Assembly (NCBI GenBank): GCA_963783095.1
Contig: CAWAMR010000013.1
Coordinates: 248,001-312,000 of the forward strand
Direction of reading: 5' to 3'
Origin: CAWAMR01 sp963783095
GTDB lineage: Bacteria; Planctomycetota; Planctomycetia; Gemmatales; Gemmataceae
DNA: 64,000 nt
In this document: positions 55,640 through 64,000 of the stretch, piece by piece
Layout of the letters: each line of letters begins with the position of its first letter
How positions within the stretch are numbered: the first letter of the stretch is position 1
Program-made: the position numbers and the translations under genes
The notes under the pieces: model-generated
The model's input: the letters and a program-made list of their open reading frames with translations, nothing else
What the model was told of the DNA's origin: nothing
Databases searched by the model: none

Positions 55640-56526
55640 GAGCCGATCTCCTGACGATTGAAAACTCGTAAAGAGAAGACCGTAAGCATTACCGTCCAAA
55701 TTCCGAAGGCATACAGCCAAACTTCCTTCCAGTCCTTCTCGCGATCAAATATCAAGAAATGTTGGTCCGCAACAAGTGGTGCGGCCCAGAATGGCAATCG
55801 CGTTGGAAGACGATCGAGAATCCAATCTCGGGTTTCATTTCCAAACACTTCGCCCATGAGGGTGCCGAACAGAAAAGGCACAATCCAAAACGCGATGGCG
55901 ATTCCGCCGACTGCTGCCGGTGATTGAAAACCCAAGCTGATCGTCAACACTAACTGAACCCAAAGAGCAACCCAGACCAAAGAGATCGCCACGACTGGTA
56001 ACATCTTGGAGAAATCCGGTGTTACCCGGTTATAGCCAATCATGCATAGGGTTGCGACGACGACCGGTAATAGACATGAGACTAACCAGATTACCATGGT
56101 CGCGGAAAGCCACTTGGCCACAAATAGACCTGTCCGACCGAGTGGCTTTGTCAGATTCCATGCAAGAGTTCCCGTTGCCTTTTCAGAAGTGAGTAGCCCC
56201 ATCGTCGAGAAGATGATGATGAAAATAAATAGCGCAGGAGCAACTTGAAGGAACGGCAAAAGCAGGACAAAAGTTGCGACCCATTTGTCCAAACCGCCCT
56301 CCAGATGAGCTAATCCCGAGGAGATTAGAGAGCTTCTCATCAGATTTGGATATTGAAAGAACACGCTGAGTGTCTGAATTAGCGTGGGGATCGCAAAAAC
56401 GAGTATGAGCCGCCAACTGTTCCACCAGTCTCGGATCTCTTTATGAAAGAAGTTACCGAATCCGGTAAACGGGCCTACAGGATCTTCGGAATCTTCCGAA
56501 AAATCGGAAGCGGAGGGATTCGACAT
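55636..56526 (-). CDS. ABC-2 type exporter permease
   Basis: 296 residues. The cytosolic N-terminus (FGNFFHKEIRDWWNSWRLIL) leads into six membrane helices: LILVFAIPTLIQTLSVFFQY, FLQVAPALFIFIIIFSTMGL, ATMVIWLVSCLLPVVVATLC, MLPVVAISLVWVALWVQLVL, GIAIAFWIVPFLFGTLMGEV, and VWLYAFGIWTVMLTVFSLRV. LLTSEKATGTLAWNLTKPLG matches the loop where ABC-2 permeases meet their ATPase. First gene of a two-gene exporter operon; the cargo is unknown. Confidence 0.85.
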   Translation of the reverse strand: MSNPSASDFSEDSEDPVGPFTGFGNFFHKEIRDWWNSWRLILVFAIPTLIQTLSVFFQYPNLMRSSLISSGLAHLEGGLDKWVATFVLLLPFLQVAPALFIFIIIFSTMGLLTSEKATGTLAWNLTKPLGRTGLFVAKWLSATMVIWLVSCLLPVVVATLCMIGYNRVTPDFSKMLPVVAISLVWVALWVQLVLTISLGFQSPAAVGGIAIAFWIVPFLFGTLMGEVFGNETRDWILDRLPTRLPFWAAPLVADQHFLIFDREKDWKEVWLYAFGIWTVMLTVFSLRVFNRQEIGS

Positions 56527-56777
56527 ACACAGAACTCGTTATGGATTGGATAGGCTGGAGTATTAGGATACGATTCTGATGCAACGACGATAAGACTTCC
56601 ACCTAACGACTCCTGACCCTATCATTCAGTCTCTCCACTCATTGATTGATTATCCTTCGCTTGCGAGATACAATCCTCATGACTCTCTGGACGATTTTGT
56701 CCCAGGGCTGACACGCGCTGTCATCCCTCATACTGTGCGGAAACCGGGTTTCATCCCGATGTCGGAGGTTCTCGGCT

Positions 56778-57098
56778 GTGCAAATCAGAATAGCGGCCCG
56801 TCACGGGCATCTCACTGAAGAACATCAAACACAAATTCAGGCTAAAGCGGAAAAACTCCTCCATTACTTCGATCGCATCACCATGATCGAAGTCACGGTG
56901 GATTTGAACGACAAAAGTCTCAAGGAAGTCGAAATCAAAGTCGATGCCGAACATAAGCACGACTTTATCGCAAAGGATCAGCATGCCGATTTGCTCACAG
57001 CGGTCGATATGACTATCGATCGAATCAAGCAACAGATCCATCGATATAAAGAGAAAATCCAGGAACATCGGCGCGGCCCCACTCACAAACCGGGGTAG
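56778..57098 (+). CDS. hpf: Ribosome hibernation-promoting factor, short form
   Basis: 106 residues. MQIRIAARHGHLTEEHQTQI, then LLHYFDRITMIEVTVDLNDK and EVEIKVDAEHKHDFIAKDQH, ADLLTAVDMTIDRIKQQIHR: the HPF/RaiA beta-alpha-beta fold with its conserved YxxIDxAxDKLxRQL pattern in altered form. It binds the 30S decoding site in stationary phase. Start GTG at 56778 with GGAGG upstream. It lacks the long-form C-terminal dimerisation domain. It sits just upstream of PTS genes, as hpf does beside ptsN in proteobacteria. Confidence 0.9.
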   Translation: MQIRIAARHGHLTEEHQTQIQAKAEKLLHYFDRITMIEVTVDLNDKSLKEVEIKVDAEHKHDFIAKDQHADLLTAVDMTIDRIKQQIHRYKEKIQEHRRGPTHKPG

Positions 57099-57168
57099 AA
57101 TACGCTAAGATTGTGTTCGCGCCGGCCGAATCGCCTTCGGCGCTCAGAGTTCTCGCGGAGTCGCGGAT

Positions 57169-57642
57169 ATGCGGATGTCGAACTTCGTTGTTCCCGAAGC
57201 CATCATTCCCTCACTCCAGGCGCACACCAAAGAGAGTGCGATCCGGGAGATGGTGCAGGGTCTGCATTCTGCCGGGTTTTTCCGTGACGGAGACCTGGAG
57301 GATATCGTCAAATCGATCTTGCGCCGGGAGCAACTCGGTTCCACCGGAATCGGTCGGCACATCGCTATCCCTCACTCCAAACACGCCGGCGCGGATCGCC
57401 TGATCGGCACTCTTGCTCTTTCACCGGTCGGCGTGCCGTTTGAGAGCATCGATGGTGAACCGGTGTTTGTCCTGGTACTGCTGATCTCACCGATCGATCA
57501 GCCCGGCAATCACTTGCGAGCGCTAGAGAATGTCGTCCGAACGATGAAAGACGAGGGCTTTGTCAAAAGCCTGCGTTCGGCGGCGACCCGGGAAGAGATC
57601 TGGCAGTTGTTGGACAAGGCGCAGCCTCCCTGGGACCGTTGA
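57169..57642 (+). CDS. ptsN: PTS EIIA, nitrogen/fructose type
   Basis: 157 residues, one EIIA(Ntr/Fru) domain. FVVPEAIIPSLQAHTKESAI, REMVQGLHSAGFFRDGDLED, then the phosphorylation site GIGRHIAIPHSKHAGADRLI with His69, and VPFESIDGEPVFVLVLLISP. It accepts phosphate from HPr and in other bacteria regulates rather than transports. GGAG precedes the ATG at 57169. Followed by HPr after 43 bases. The symbol is assigned by family resemblance only. Confidence 0.9.
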   Translation: MRMSNFVVPEAIIPSLQAHTKESAIREMVQGLHSAGFFRDGDLEDIVKSILRREQLGSTGIGRHIAIPHSKHAGADRLIGTLALSPVGVPFESIDGEPVFVLVLLISPIDQPGNHLRALENVVRTMKDEGFVKSLRSAATREEIWQLLDKAQPPWDR

Positions 57643-57685
57643 AAACCGAAGATCAAAGGTGCAGAGCGCGGAGACCAGACCAGTG

Positions 57686-57991
57686 ATGGAATTGAGCGGC
57701 TCAATTCGGCAAACAGTGGTTATCAATAACCCGCAGGGACTTCACATGCGTCCCGCAATGGCCTTTGCCAGATTGGCCCAACAGTATCAGGCGAACATTG
57801 TGGTTTGCAACGGCGATCGTTGCGCCAACGGCAAGAGCGGTATCGATCTGATGCTGTTGGCAGCGGAGCCGGGAGTTGAGTTGAGCGTGGAGGTGTCTGG
57901 TGAAGATGCGGCTAGTGCGATGGAGCCGCTCCTGCAAATACTCTCGGCAACTGACGCGGAAGATTTACCGGCTTTCGATCCATCGTTGTAG
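57686..57991 (+). CDS. ptsH: HPr phosphocarrier protein
   Basis: 101 residues. VVINNPQGLHMRPAMAFARL contains the His-20 phosphate site (GLHxRPA), and NGKSGIDLMLLAAEPGVELS holds Ser-51 at the position of the regulatory Ser-46 of HPr (KS-x-x-x-x-M-x-L). It passes phosphate from EI to EIIA. A 10-residue C-terminal extension (DAEDLPAFDP) is longer than usual. ATG at 57686; the longer in-frame upstream stretch back to 57560 overlaps ptsN and is rejected. Confidence 0.92.
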   Translation: MELSGSIRQTVVINNPQGLHMRPAMAFARLAQQYQANIVVCNGDRCANGKSGIDLMLLAAEPGVELSVEVSGEDAASAMEPLLQILSATDAEDLPAFDPSL

Positions 57992-58140
57992 GGCAAGTGT
58001 CCAGCTTGCCCAATGTTTCAATGCGGCGAGCATGGCGCTTTCCCTGCGTATCGATCACCACGACTTGCATGTGACCTTCTGAGTTTTCTCGTATCTTTGG
58101 GATAGCATTCTCCTCACGTTGGACGTGAACGAGTTCCGGT

Positions 58141-59889
58141 ATGCAGATCCTCCGCGGTATAGCGGTTTCGCACGGCATCGCCATCGGTCCAGCCTTGGTC
58201 CTGGATACCGAGGGAGTACGTATTCCGCAGCGCAGGATCCCGGCGGAACAAGTTGATGCGGAGCATGCTCGCCTGAAAGCGGCAATCCTTGCGGCAGTGG
58301 GGGAGGCGCGCCAGAGCGAGCAAGACATTTCCGCTCGTCTGGGCAAAAAATTTGGCGGGATCTTCGCCGCACATGCCATGATGTTTGAAGATCCATCGCT
58401 GATGACCGAAATTGATTCTCTGATTCGCAAGCAACACTTCACGGCGGAATATGCCGTGAGCCGGGCAGTAAGAGGGTACGTCAAAGCACTGGAAGGGCTG
58501 GGAGATAAGTTTTTCGCCGCGCGTTCCGCCGATCTCTTGGATGTCGAGAAACGTCTACTGTTTCATCTTCTGGGTGCACACCAGGAGCCGATGCGAAATC
58601 TTACGGAACCGGTCATCTTTCTGGCTTTCGATCTTTCCCCGAGCGAAACGGCTTCGCTGGACAAGAAAAATGTCTATGGCTTTGCCACGGAGCACGGCGG
58701 ACGGGCAAGCCACACCGCCATCATGGCCGGGGCGATGCAAATCCCTGCTGTTGTGGGTTTGGGTAAGTTCCTCGATGAAGTTTCGGATGGGGAACGGGTC
58801 ATCGTCGATGGCACGCATGGGGCACTGATTCTCGACCCGGATGAGGCCACCCTTCAGAAATACCGTCATTTACTGATCGAACAGCGCACCGAAGCGACTC
58901 GATGGATTGTCGCCCGCTCATTGCCGCCGACCACGTTGGACGGCACGCGCATCCAGTTGTTCGGGAACATCGAATTTCCCAGCGAGGCCGTACACTGTAC
59001 CGAGCGCGGGGCCGACGGCGTCGGGTTGTACCGAACGGAATTCCTTTACGTCGGCAAGCAATCCGACCCTACGGAAACCGATCATTTCACGGCCTATATG
59101 CAGGTACTGAAGGAATTGGGTGCCGATCAGCCCGTCGTCATCCGCACTCTCGACCTGGGAGCGGATAAATTCGGGTCGTTCTCAGTGGTTGGCCCGGCGG
59201 AAAAAAATCCGTATCTCGGTTTGCGGAGCGTTCGCCTTTGTCTTCGGAATTGGGCGCTGTTCAAAACCCAGCTTCGCGCGATTCTACGGGCCAGCGCATT
59301 CGGAAATATCCGCGTAATGTTCCCCATGGTGAGTACCCTGGATGAACTCCGGCAGTGCAAGTTCCTCCTGGCGGAAGTGAAAGAAGATTTGCAAGAAGTA
59401 GGAATCGTCTTCAACAAATCACTTCCAGTTGGTACAATGATCGAAGTGCCCTCGGCGGCGTTGATGGCGGAGTCCTTCGCTCGGGAAGTTGATTTCTTCT
59501 CGATCGGCACCAACGATCTGGTTCAATATACGCTTGCCGCCGATCGCACTAACGAAAATGTGGCGGGCCTTTACAACCCGGCAGACCCGGCGGTCATCCG
59601 TCTGATCTTTGCTGTGGTCAATGCTGCCCGCAAGCACAACGTCGAGGTGAATGTTTGTGGTGAAATGAGCGGAGAATCGCTTTACACCATGTTGCTGTTG
59701 GGAATGGGACTCCGGCAACTGAGTGTGTCACCCCAGAACCTGTCGGATATCCGAAAAATTATCCGACTGATTCATCTGGATGATGCGAAACGAGTCGCGG
59801 ACGAGGCATTGCAACTGGAAACCGCCCGCGACGTGACGAATTATTTACGGGATCAAACCCGACGAATATTACCCGAAGCCGTCGAGTGA
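58141..59889 (+). CDS. ptsI: Phosphoenolpyruvate-protein phosphotransferase (PTS enzyme I)
   Basis: 582 residues, standard length. MQILRGIAVSHGIAIGPALV is the EI-N start, GFATEHGGRASHTAIMAGAM carries the phosphorylated His191, and the PEP domain shows DGVGLYRTEFLYVGKQSDPT, VVIRTLDLGADKF, RVMFPMVSTLDELRQCKFLL, DFFSIGTNDLVQYTLAADRT and VNVCGEMSGESLYTMLLLGM with the Cys of the active site. It lacks a GAF domain, so it is PtsI rather than PtsP. It starts the phosphorelay EI-HPr-EIIA encoded here. No EIIB or EIIC gene is in the window. Confidence 0.95.
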   Translation: MQILRGIAVSHGIAIGPALVLDTEGVRIPQRRIPAEQVDAEHARLKAAILAAVGEARQSEQDISARLGKKFGGIFAAHAMMFEDPSLMTEIDSLIRKQHFTAEYAVSRAVRGYVKALEGLGDKFFAARSADLLDVEKRLLFHLLGAHQEPMRNLTEPVIFLAFDLSPSETASLDKKNVYGFATEHGGRASHTAIMAGAMQIPAVVGLGKFLDEVSDGERVIVDGTHGALILDPDEATLQKYRHLLIEQRTEATRWIVARSLPPTTLDGTRIQLFGNIEFPSEAVHCTERGADGVGLYRTEFLYVGKQSDPTETDHFTAYMQVLKELGADQPVVIRTLDLGADKFGSFSVVGPAEKNPYLGLRSVRLCLRNWALFKTQLRAILRASAFGNIRVMFPMVSTLDELRQCKFLLAEVKEDLQEVGIVFNKSLPVGTMIEVPSAALMAESFAREVDFFSIGTNDLVQYTLAADRTNENVAGLYNPADPAVIRLIFAVVNAARKHNVEVNVCGEMSGESLYTMLLLGMGLRQLSVSPQNLSDIRKIIRLIHLDDAKRVADEALQLETARDVTNYLRDQTRRILPEAVE

Positions 59890-60183
59890 GATGACGCCGT
59901 GTGCCGAATGAGCCGGGCGATCTTTCTGGACGAGTCGAGCGCTGTGAGCTGTAGGTGATGGATTTTTCACAGGTTGAACAATCGCGTGAGCCGCGCTGGA
60001 ATGACGCCGAGACAACCGTCTCTGCGACGCTCCAACGCGGTTTTTTCGTTTTCTCCTGAGCGAACCTGTCTCCTCAAGTTGCCGAGAGGCAATCGTTTTC
60101 GAGCGCTCGCGCTTCCTCCCCCAAAGGAGGAGAGGCGATCGTGTCTTTGGTGATCAGCCAAAACAGATCCCTCGCCGCGCTGC

Positions 60184-61014
60184 ATGGCTCTCGATAAAGT
60201 ACGAATCCGATTTCGCAAGGAAGGCGATCTTCGCCTCGTGAGTCATCACGATTTGATGCGTTCGTTTGAACGGATGTTACGTCGAGCCTCGCTCCCATTT
60301 CGTTCCACAAGCGGTTTTCATCCTACTCCCCGTCTGGTCTTCGCGTCATCTCTTCCGCTGGGTGTCATTGGCTTGGCGGAGGTCGTAGAAATCGAATTGA
60401 CGGAAGAAGTCGCACCCGACGAAATCCTGACCCGTTTGCGGCAGCAGGCCCCTTTGGGCATCACTTTCCTGAGTGCCAAGCGAGTTGAACTACGTCAAAC
60501 CGCCCGCGCGCAGCGTGCGGTCTACCACCTTTCGATCGGGGCGCGGGCGCGGGGCGAGGGCGCAGATGATGCCGCGCCCGCGCCGCGCCGCGCCCCGATC
60601 TGCCAGGATCTCGATGAACGATGCCGACAACTGCTCACGCTGCCCGTTCTCTGGGTCGAACGCGACAAGCCGCGCCCCCGGCGAATGAACATCCGCCCAT
60701 TCATCAAGTCGTTGATTTGTTTACCCGAAGCGCTGGAACTCGATCTCTGGATCACGCCTGAAGGTACTGCCCGTGCCGACGAAGTGGTGCGCGCATTGGG
60801 GCTTGCCCCTCTATTGGAACAAGGACACGTCCTGGAACGGACGTTTCTGGAAATTTTGGATGAAATCGATCCGACCGAAGCCGCCCAAAGGCCGATTTTG
60901 CCGGATCGTCGAATTCCAAACGAACTCGAAGTGTCGTTGGAAGGTCCAACGGCGATCACCCACGTACCATCAATCCATTGGGGTGCATCCCCAAATGGCC
61001 CGGTCGTGGAATGA
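60184..61014 (+). CDS. TIGR03936/DUF2344 radical-SAM-associated protein
   Basis: 276 residues. DKVRIRFRKEGDLRLVSHHD, LMRSFERMLRRASLPFRSTS, GFHPTPRLVFASSLPLGVIG and LAEVVEIELTEEVAPDEILT are the conserved first half of the TIGR03936 family. Such proteins occur next to a radical SAM protein and RNase E/G genes and may act in tRNA or rRNA handling; the exact role is open. A low-complexity RARGEGADDAAPAPRR loop interrupts the middle. It directly precedes RNase E/G, the usual neighbour. The 294-base gap before it holds no gene. Confidence 0.8.
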   Translation: MALDKVRIRFRKEGDLRLVSHHDLMRSFERMLRRASLPFRSTSGFHPTPRLVFASSLPLGVIGLAEVVEIELTEEVAPDEILTRLRQQAPLGITFLSAKRVELRQTARAQRAVYHLSIGARARGEGADDAAPAPRRAPICQDLDERCRQLLTLPVLWVERDKPRPRRMNIRPFIKSLICLPEALELDLWITPEGTARADEVVRALGLAPLLEQGHVLERTFLEILDEIDPTEAAQRPILPDRRIPNELEVSLEGPTAITHVPSIHWGASPNGPVVE

Positions 61015-61033
61015 AACCGAAACTGTTTACAGA

Positions 61034-61085
61034 GTTCAGTTTACCTCATTGGTATTTACTGAAAACTGAACACTGAAAACTGAAC
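61034..61085. promoter_or_regulatory. Tandem ACTGAAAACTGAAC units with an upstream complement, before RNase E/G
   Basis: ACTGAAAACTGAAC occurs twice in tandem (61058-61071, 61072-61085). GTTCAGTTT at 61034-61042 is complementary to AAACTGAAC in either unit, so two alternative stems are possible. It lies 21 bases before the RNase E/G start. A cis-acting RNA element for the nuclease's own mRNA is one reading; a plain intergenic repeat is the other. Confidence 0.5.
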
Positions 61086-61106
61086 ACTATCCCGCCTGAG
61101 ACCCTC

Positions 61107-63868
61107 ATGAAAAAAGAAATGCTGATTAATGTCCTCCAGCCGGAGGAATGTCGGATCGCCATCATCGAAGATGGCGTCCTCGAAGAACTTTACGTTGAAC
61201 GTGCCAGCCAGGAAAGCTACGTCAACAACATTTACAAGGGCCGTATCGTCAACATCGAACCAAGCATTCAGGCCGCGTTCGTTGACTTCGGCATCGGACG
61301 TAACGGCTTCCTGCACGTCTCCGATGTTGATCCCGTCTACTACAAACATCTGATGGAACGTGGCGATGGTCGTCGGGATCGCGGCGACCGCGGCGATCGG
61401 CGCGATCGCAACGATCGTGGGCCGCGCCGACCCTTTACTCCGGTAGTTATTCCGAGTGTCGATGTGATGCCGCCCGAATTCATCGATCAGCCGGATGCCG
61501 AGCCACAACCGATGACGAGTTTTCTGGAGCCGCAACGGGCGGAAAAACCCGAAACGGTGCTGCGACCGCCACAAATTGAACAACCTCACGCCGAAGAAGA
61601 AATCTACGAGGAGGAAGGTGGGTTTGGAGCAGGCTTGCTCGACGATGAGCCTCCCGCTGCTGACCCATTTCTTCATGAGATGGAGGAAGAGGCAGATTCC
61701 GAGGACCAATCCTCCACGGAGCAAGGTCTCGTTGAAATCACGGGGGAGCAGCAGCCCGAAGAATCCGCCGAGACGGAGGAACGTCCGTCGCGCCGCCGAC
61801 GATCGTCAACTGCCGGCAAGGGGGCCGACAAGAAATCCAAGACTCCAACGCGCAAGAATGCTCCGAAAGCTGAAGAGAAAAAACCAGCCCGCCGGCGCAC
61901 TTCCAAAAAGAAGGGCGATGAAGAGACGCCACCCGCCGAAGGGGAATCGGGCGAAGAAAAGCCTCGTACCATGCCTTCCGCAGAACGCCGAACCACGGGC
62001 GATCAGCCCGAAGATTTCGGAGGCGGTCTGTTCATCTTCGACCCCAATGCTCCCAACGATCGGTTTAGCGAAAAACCTGCCGGGAGTAAGAAACCCGTGG
62101 ATTCAGAGCCAATCGGTATGGAATCCATCAATGAAGAATCAAATCAGTCGATGCCGGAAGACACGGGCGAACCGGAGATCCCATTCGCTGAGGAAGTTGA
62201 GGCGAAAAACCACGATACTATCGACCAAATCGATATGGAAGACGACAGCCTGGATGATCTGAATGACGACGACGTGGACGAAGATTTTCCCTCGTCCGTT
62301 CGGCCTCGAAGCAGTCGAGACCGCGATCGCGGCGGACCTCGGCGAAGTGGAGGCAAACGTCCTCTCGGTCGCGACGGCGGCCGGCCCAAGCCGCCGATTC
62401 AGGAGATCTTCAAACGCGGTCAGGAAGTCATCGTCCAGGTGATCAAAGAAGGCATCGGCACCAAGGGTCCGACGCTGAGCACCTACATCAGCATCGCGGG
62501 CCGGTATCTCGTGCTGATGCCGAGCCTGAATCGAGTCGCGGTATCGCGCAAGATCGAGGATCGAGGACATGCGCATCCGGCTCAAGGAAAGTCTCGACCA
62601 GCTGAATCCGCCCAAGGGTATCGGCTTCATTATTCGCACGGCCGCCATCGACCGAAACAAGGCAGGAACTGCAGAACGACCTGACCTATCTGGTCAGGCT
62701 CTGGGAGGTGTTCACCAACCGGGTGCAGAAACGGCCGTCGCCGGTGGAGATCTACCGCGAAAGCGATATGATCACGCGAACCATCCGCGACATCTTCACC
62801 AGCGACATCGACACGATCTACGTCGACGAGCAGAATGCGTTCAATCAGGCGTCGGAGTTCCTCAAGATCGTGATGCCGCGCTACGCGGACCGCATCAAGC
62901 ATTACGCCGATACGGAACCGATCTTCCCCAGGTTCAAGATCGAACCGGAATGGCGCGGATCAACGAGAAGAAAATCCCCTTGCCGATGGGCGGATCGATC
63001 GTCATCGAACAGACCGAAGCGCTGGTGGCAATCGACGTGAACAGCGGCAATTTCCGCGCCGATAACAACGTCGAGGAAAACGCCTACCAGATGAATCTGC
63101 AAGCCGCCAAGGAAATCGGCCGGCAACTTCGGCTCCGCGACCTGGGCGGGGTGGTCGGCATACGACTTCATCGATATGAAAGAGGAACGCCATCGCCGCA
63201 ACGTCGAGCAGGCGCTGCGGAACGCTCTGCGACGAGATCGCGCTCGCACCAAGATCCTGAAGACGTCGCAATTCGGGGTCATCGAGATGACTCGGCAGCG
63301 GATTCGACCGTCGTTGAAGCGCAGCATCTACATGGATTGTCCTCATTGCCGTGCCAGCGGCTACGTGAAGACCAGCGAGAGCATGAGCATCGAGTTGATG
63401 AGGCTCCTTCAACTCGCAGCCTATCGAAAGATCATCCGGACTTTGGAGGCCAAGGTTCACCCGGCGGTGGCGCAACATTTGTTGAACAAAAAGCGCCGGG
63501 ATATTGCCCACTGGGAAGAACTCGGTCAGATGCAAGTGACGATCACGGGCATTACCGGAGTCTCGCCCGAACATCTGGAATTCCTGGCGCACGACAACAA
63601 CGGCAACGAAGTGAAATTCCTCGCGTCGGAACCTGCACCCGCCGTTCGTGCAATCCCCGATCGCCGCCCAAACGATCGCGATTCCGAGCGAGATGATCGT
63701 GGCGGCCGAGATGATCGCGGGGGACGCGGCGGACGGGACGATCGTGGCGGCCGTGGCGGAAGGGATGATCGCGGCGGGCGTGGAGGACGAGATGATCGCG
63801 GAGGCGGTCATCGCGGCGGCGGCCATCGAGGTGGTGGAGGAGGACGCGGCGGTCATCGAGATCGATAA
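61107..63868 (+). CDS. rng: RNase E/G family endoribonuclease with a large insert in the S1 domain, frameshifted
   Basis: About 920 codons. MLINVLQPEECRIAIIEDGV, NIYKGRIVNIEPSIQAAFVD and FGIGRNGFLHVSDVD are the first part of S1. It resumes only at about residue 428: IQEIFKRGQEVIVQVIKEGI, GPTLSTYISIAGRYLVLMPS. Between lie about 340 charged residues (DRGDRGDRRDRNDRG, Glu-rich and Lys/Arg-rich blocks). The catalytic region follows: IGFIIRTAAIDRN, EALVAIDVNSGNFRADNNVE (the DVNSG metal site), LRLRDLGGVV, DFIDMKEERHRRNVEQAL, then the Zn-link CPHC and a C-terminal run of DDRGGRGGR units. Frames break near 62560, 62660, 62950 and 63165. RNase E/G cuts single-stranded RNA in rRNA/tRNA maturation and mRNA decay. 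Confidence 0.9.
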
Positions 63869-63890
63869 GCTCAAAAGAAATTGAAACACA

Positions 63891-63918
63891 ACGAACCCTG
63901 CCAATTGGCGGGGTTCGT
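63891..63918. terminator. Candidate hairpin after RNase E/G
   Basis: CGAACCCTGCC, loop AATT, GGCGGGGTTCG: an 11-bp stem with one G-T pair, 23 bases past the RNase E/G stop. The next bases are TCTGTATGG, not a T-run, so a Rho-independent terminator is plausible but weak. Confidence 0.5.
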
Positions 63919-63967
63919 CTGTATGGAACGACTCGTTGCGCATCCCGCTGACAGACGGCTGACGGCG

Positions 63968-64000
63968 CTATTTCTCTTTCGCCTTCGCCTTCTTCAGCAG
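63968..64000 (-). CDS. 3' end of a gene that runs off the window
   Basis: On the minus strand the last codons read LLKKAKAKEK with stop TAG at 63968-63970. Lys/Ala-rich C-termini of this kind are common in planctomycete proteins. With only 33 bases visible, nothing more can be said. Confidence 0.3.
   Translation of the reverse strand: MLKKAKAKEK

Noticed and set aside
63650..63868. Regular repeat that could suggest a CRISPR array or minisatellite
   Set aside because: The units are 9-27 bases, in frame, and encode DDRGGRGGR; there are no spacers.
63002..63943. A 313-codon minus-strand frame with Ala/Ile/Ser repeats
   Set aside because: It is the complement of the RGG-like repeat tail and catalytic part of RNase E/G; the periodicity comes from that repeat.
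1..64000. tRNA, rRNA or known riboswitch
   Set aside because: I looked for CCA-like acceptor stems, TTCGA/TTCAA T-loops in context and rRNA core motifs in the gaps and saw none I could support; a covariance-model scan would be decisive.

Overview
The window looks like chromosome from a planctomycete, most likely a Gemmatales/Gemmataceae relative. The case rests on gene families that cluster in that phylum: a DUF1559 prepilin-like protein with the H-x9-DG motif, a DUF1501 protein, a DUF1549/DUF1553 (PSD1) protein, a TIGR03067-type protein, a secreted WD40 protein, a HEAT-repeat exoprotein, a kinase/cyclase/ATPase/TPR giant, Uma2 nucleases and many small lineage-specific proteins. I see no rRNA, tRNA, CRISPR array, prophage or complete insertion sequence.

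Layout. 0.1-8.9 kb: tiny ORFs, a prenyltransferase/squalene-oxidase-repeat exoprotein, fumarase (fumC), a ClC chloride channel with CBS domains, a Flp-type pilin and a PSD1 protein. 9.1-18 kb: a DUF6585-like membrane protein, a HEAT protein, and the ~1,430-codon kinase-cyclase-AAA-TPR gene with an aldo/keto reductase scar at its 3' end. 18-22.4 kb: a two-gene 2-oxoacid:ferredoxin oxidoreductase (alpha-gamma and delta-beta) and a TIGR03067-type protein. 22.7-36.5 kb: an accessory stretch with an alkyltransferase-like protein, an IS66 scrap, toxin/antitoxin-like small proteins, DUF5678-like paralogues, esterases, DUF1801/YdeI proteins and a mosaic Uma2 protein. 36.7-46.3 kb: slipin, HlyD-type adaptor, DUF2306/DUF1559 pair, DUF1501 plus WD40, hicA with an unusual partner, and an MFS transporter. 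46.4-53 kb: an enolase-superfamily protein that lacks several active-site residues, and a complete liv operon (livJ-H-M-G-F) whose LivG ATPase carries a ~195-residue insertion with two predicted membrane helices. 53.2-56.5 kb: dtd, small conserved proteins, an ABC-2 exporter pair. 56.8-64 kb: hpf, PTS EIIA, HPr and EI without a sugar permease, then the DUF2344 gene and RNase E/G, whose S1 domain is split by a ~340-residue charged insert.

Many full-length genes (fumC, clc, PSD1, kinase, PFOR, dehydrogenase, esterase, MFS, adaptor, RNase E/G) are broken by one or several single-base indels while every conserved motif survives. Genes at 29-38 kb, 39-44 kb, 46.4-54 kb and 56-61 kb are almost all intact. 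I read the indels mainly as sequence or assembly errors. Such genes are entered as CDS over their whole span; true remnants are entered as pseudogenes. Several families of short palindromic or tandem repeats sit in the gaps, often touching gene ends.
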